From NCBI GenBank assembly GCA_030665535.1, contig DAOUZU010000005.1, forward strand, positions 1 through 24,746: 24,746 nucleotides of DNA, given 5' to 3'. Source of the DNA: Dehalococcoidia bacterium. Its GTDB lineage: Bacteria > Chloroflexota > Dehalococcoidia > Dehalococcoidales > JAUXAE01. The notes beneath the pieces are model-generated. The model did not search any database. It had not been told where the DNA came from and worked only from the letters and a program-made list of their open reading frames with translations. Both the position numbers and the translations under genes were made by a program. This document shows, one piece after another, positions 24,146 through 24,746 of this stretch (position 1 is its first letter; the number at the start of each line of letters is the position of its first letter).

Positions 24146-24211
24146 ATGGACACGATTGCCCAACTATTCCGTTTAGCTTGGCGGTGGAATTATGGAGATG
24201 AATTGAAATGA
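24146..24211 (+). CDS. 21-aa peptide, coupled to the next gene
   Basis: ATG at 24146 is preceded by AGGAGG with a 5-bp gap, the best ribosome-binding site in this segment. The peptide is MDTIAQLFRLAWRWNYGDEL plus a final Lys. It ends with TGA at 24209-24211, overlapping the ATG (24208) of the next ORF as ATGA. The layout suggests translational coupling or a leader peptide; two tryptophan codons lie close together (residues 12 and 14). It could also be the true N-terminus of the following protein separated by a frameshift. I do not recognise the sequence. Confidence 0.5.
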   Translation: MDTIAQLFRLAWRWNYGDELK

Positions 24212-24504
24212 AACACAATTACGGAGTGGAGATAGATGCACTCCGAAGAAACAACCAACGGTATCTGGGGAGATATCAGGAAAAAATAAAGGTGCCTGAG
24301 AATAGAACAATATTAAAAGGGCTAGAAGATTCCTTGGATATTTGGTTCGCCAAAGGGGTTGAATACGGGGTTAATGTTCTCTCAGGAATCGTAGATTTTC
24401 CGATATACAACAACCTTCCGGAATATGTAGAAGACTCGTTGGAGGCTACTCAGGGAAGAATTACCATCCAGATATTGAATAATGAGAAGATCCCAATTAG
24501 ATAG
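24208..24504 (+). CDS. Hypothetical protein, 98 aa
   Basis: Not recognised. A soluble, mixed-charge protein with a basic N-terminal third (ALRRNNQRYLGRYQEKIK). A central segment is mildly hydrophobic (FAKGVEYGVNVLSGIVDFPI) but too polar for a clear membrane helix, and the end is IQILNNEKIPIR. No cysteines or catalytic motifs stand out. Its own ribosome-binding site is weak (GGAG ten bases upstream), and the ATGA overlap with the 21-codon ORF suggests reinitiation. Base composition is far more AT-rich than the core genes, and codon choice differs (frequent AAT, ATA, AGA). It converges with the 67-aa membrane protein, overlapping it by 8 bp. Likely accessory DNA. Confidence 0.55.
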   Translation: MKHNYGVEIDALRRNNQRYLGRYQEKIKVPENRTILKGLEDSLDIWFAKGVEYGVNVLSGIVDFPIYNNLPEYVEDSLEATQGRITIQILNNEKIPIR

Positions 24505-24700
24505 GCCCAAGAGCCACTATTACTCCAAAAACGATGGCAATTGCTCCTGCAATTTGGTGAAAACGATATGTATTCTCGCCCCATAGTATCTTCGAGCGAG
24601 CAACTATTAACCGATAGAGAAAAAACTTGCTTCTTAAACTACCTCCGACCAGCAAGAATAAACCAGCTATAATTATCAAAATACCCCAAAGTATGTGCAT
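24497..24700 (-). CDS. Small two-helix membrane protein, 67 aa
   Basis: Not recognised at family level. Helix 1 (~4-20, ILWGILIIIAGLFLLVG) and helix 2 (~48-65, QIAGAIAIVFGVIVALG) flank a basic, aromatic loop (RSKFFLYRLIVARSKILWGENTYRFH), giving a hairpin topology. The ATG has GGGAG six bases upstream, a good site. It is AT-rich like its neighbour. The final residues overlap the convergent 98-aa ORF by 8 bp. A role as a toxin, a holin-like factor or a simple conserved membrane protein cannot be distinguished. Beyond it (24701-24746) I see only its ribosome-binding site. Confidence 0.6.
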   Translation of the reverse strand: MHILWGILIIIAGLFLLVGGSLRSKFFLYRLIVARSKILWGENTYRFHQIAGAIAIVFGVIVALGPI

Positions 24701-24746
24701 CTATTACTCCCTAACTACCTCTTCTATACTACTAAAACCTGGAAAG

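Overview
This 24.7 kb stretch is a bacterial housekeeping chromosome region built around the replication initiator gene dnaA. Gene content and protein character suggest a member of the Chloroflexota, most likely the class Dehalococcoidia. The clues are the archaeal-type phosphoglycerate mutase, a TPR protein coupled to gyrA, an ilvE-plsY arrangement and a Gram-positive-type SOS box. This assignment rests on memory of family character and not on a search. Most of the window is GC-rich (around 60% by eye). The last ~700 bp is clearly AT-rich and looks like the edge of an accessory segment. There are no insertion sequences, rRNA genes or CRISPR arrays.

Left part (1-9,270): a 5'-truncated radical SAM protein converges on and overlaps gyrA. 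A TPR protein gene lies directly upstream of gyrA and is coupled to it. Back-to-back promoters separate that pair from a small NifU-like Fe-S scaffold gene. An apgM-lysC pair follows, then tRNA-Pro(CGG), mazG, a decayed zinc-metallopeptidase remnant and fmt. Apart from the radical SAM gene, the NifU-like gene and the tRNA, everything here reads leftward.

Centre (9,270-12,935): dnaA, obgE and nadD read rightward, away from fmt. The 255-bp gap between dnaA and obgE carries phased direct repeats, a 17-bp palindrome and an 87-bp tract with about 21% G+C. It is the best candidate for the chromosomal origin. DnaA itself has changed residues in its DNA-recognition signature, and no canonical DnaA box is evident in the gap.

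Right part (12,936-24,060): gyrB and hisS (leftward), then rel, rpsT, lexA and a class II aldolase gene (rightward), then plsY, ilvE, mscS and dinB (leftward). The region joins DNA topology, tRNA charging, the stringent response, the SOS response, lipid and branched-chain amino acid synthesis, osmotic protection and translesion synthesis. lexA has a compact control region: one stretch serves as both the rpsT terminator and the lexA promoter, and the LexA operator overlaps the start codon of an apparently leaderless gene. dinB also looks leaderless.

Far right (24,060-24,746): the AT-rich segment holds a promoter, a 21-codon ORF coupled by an ATGA overlap to a 98-aa unknown protein, and a convergent 67-aa two-helix membrane protein. 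Most core genes are ordinary. The points worth following up are the DnaA/origin pairing, the lexA control region, the metallopeptidase remnant and the coupled mini-ORF.
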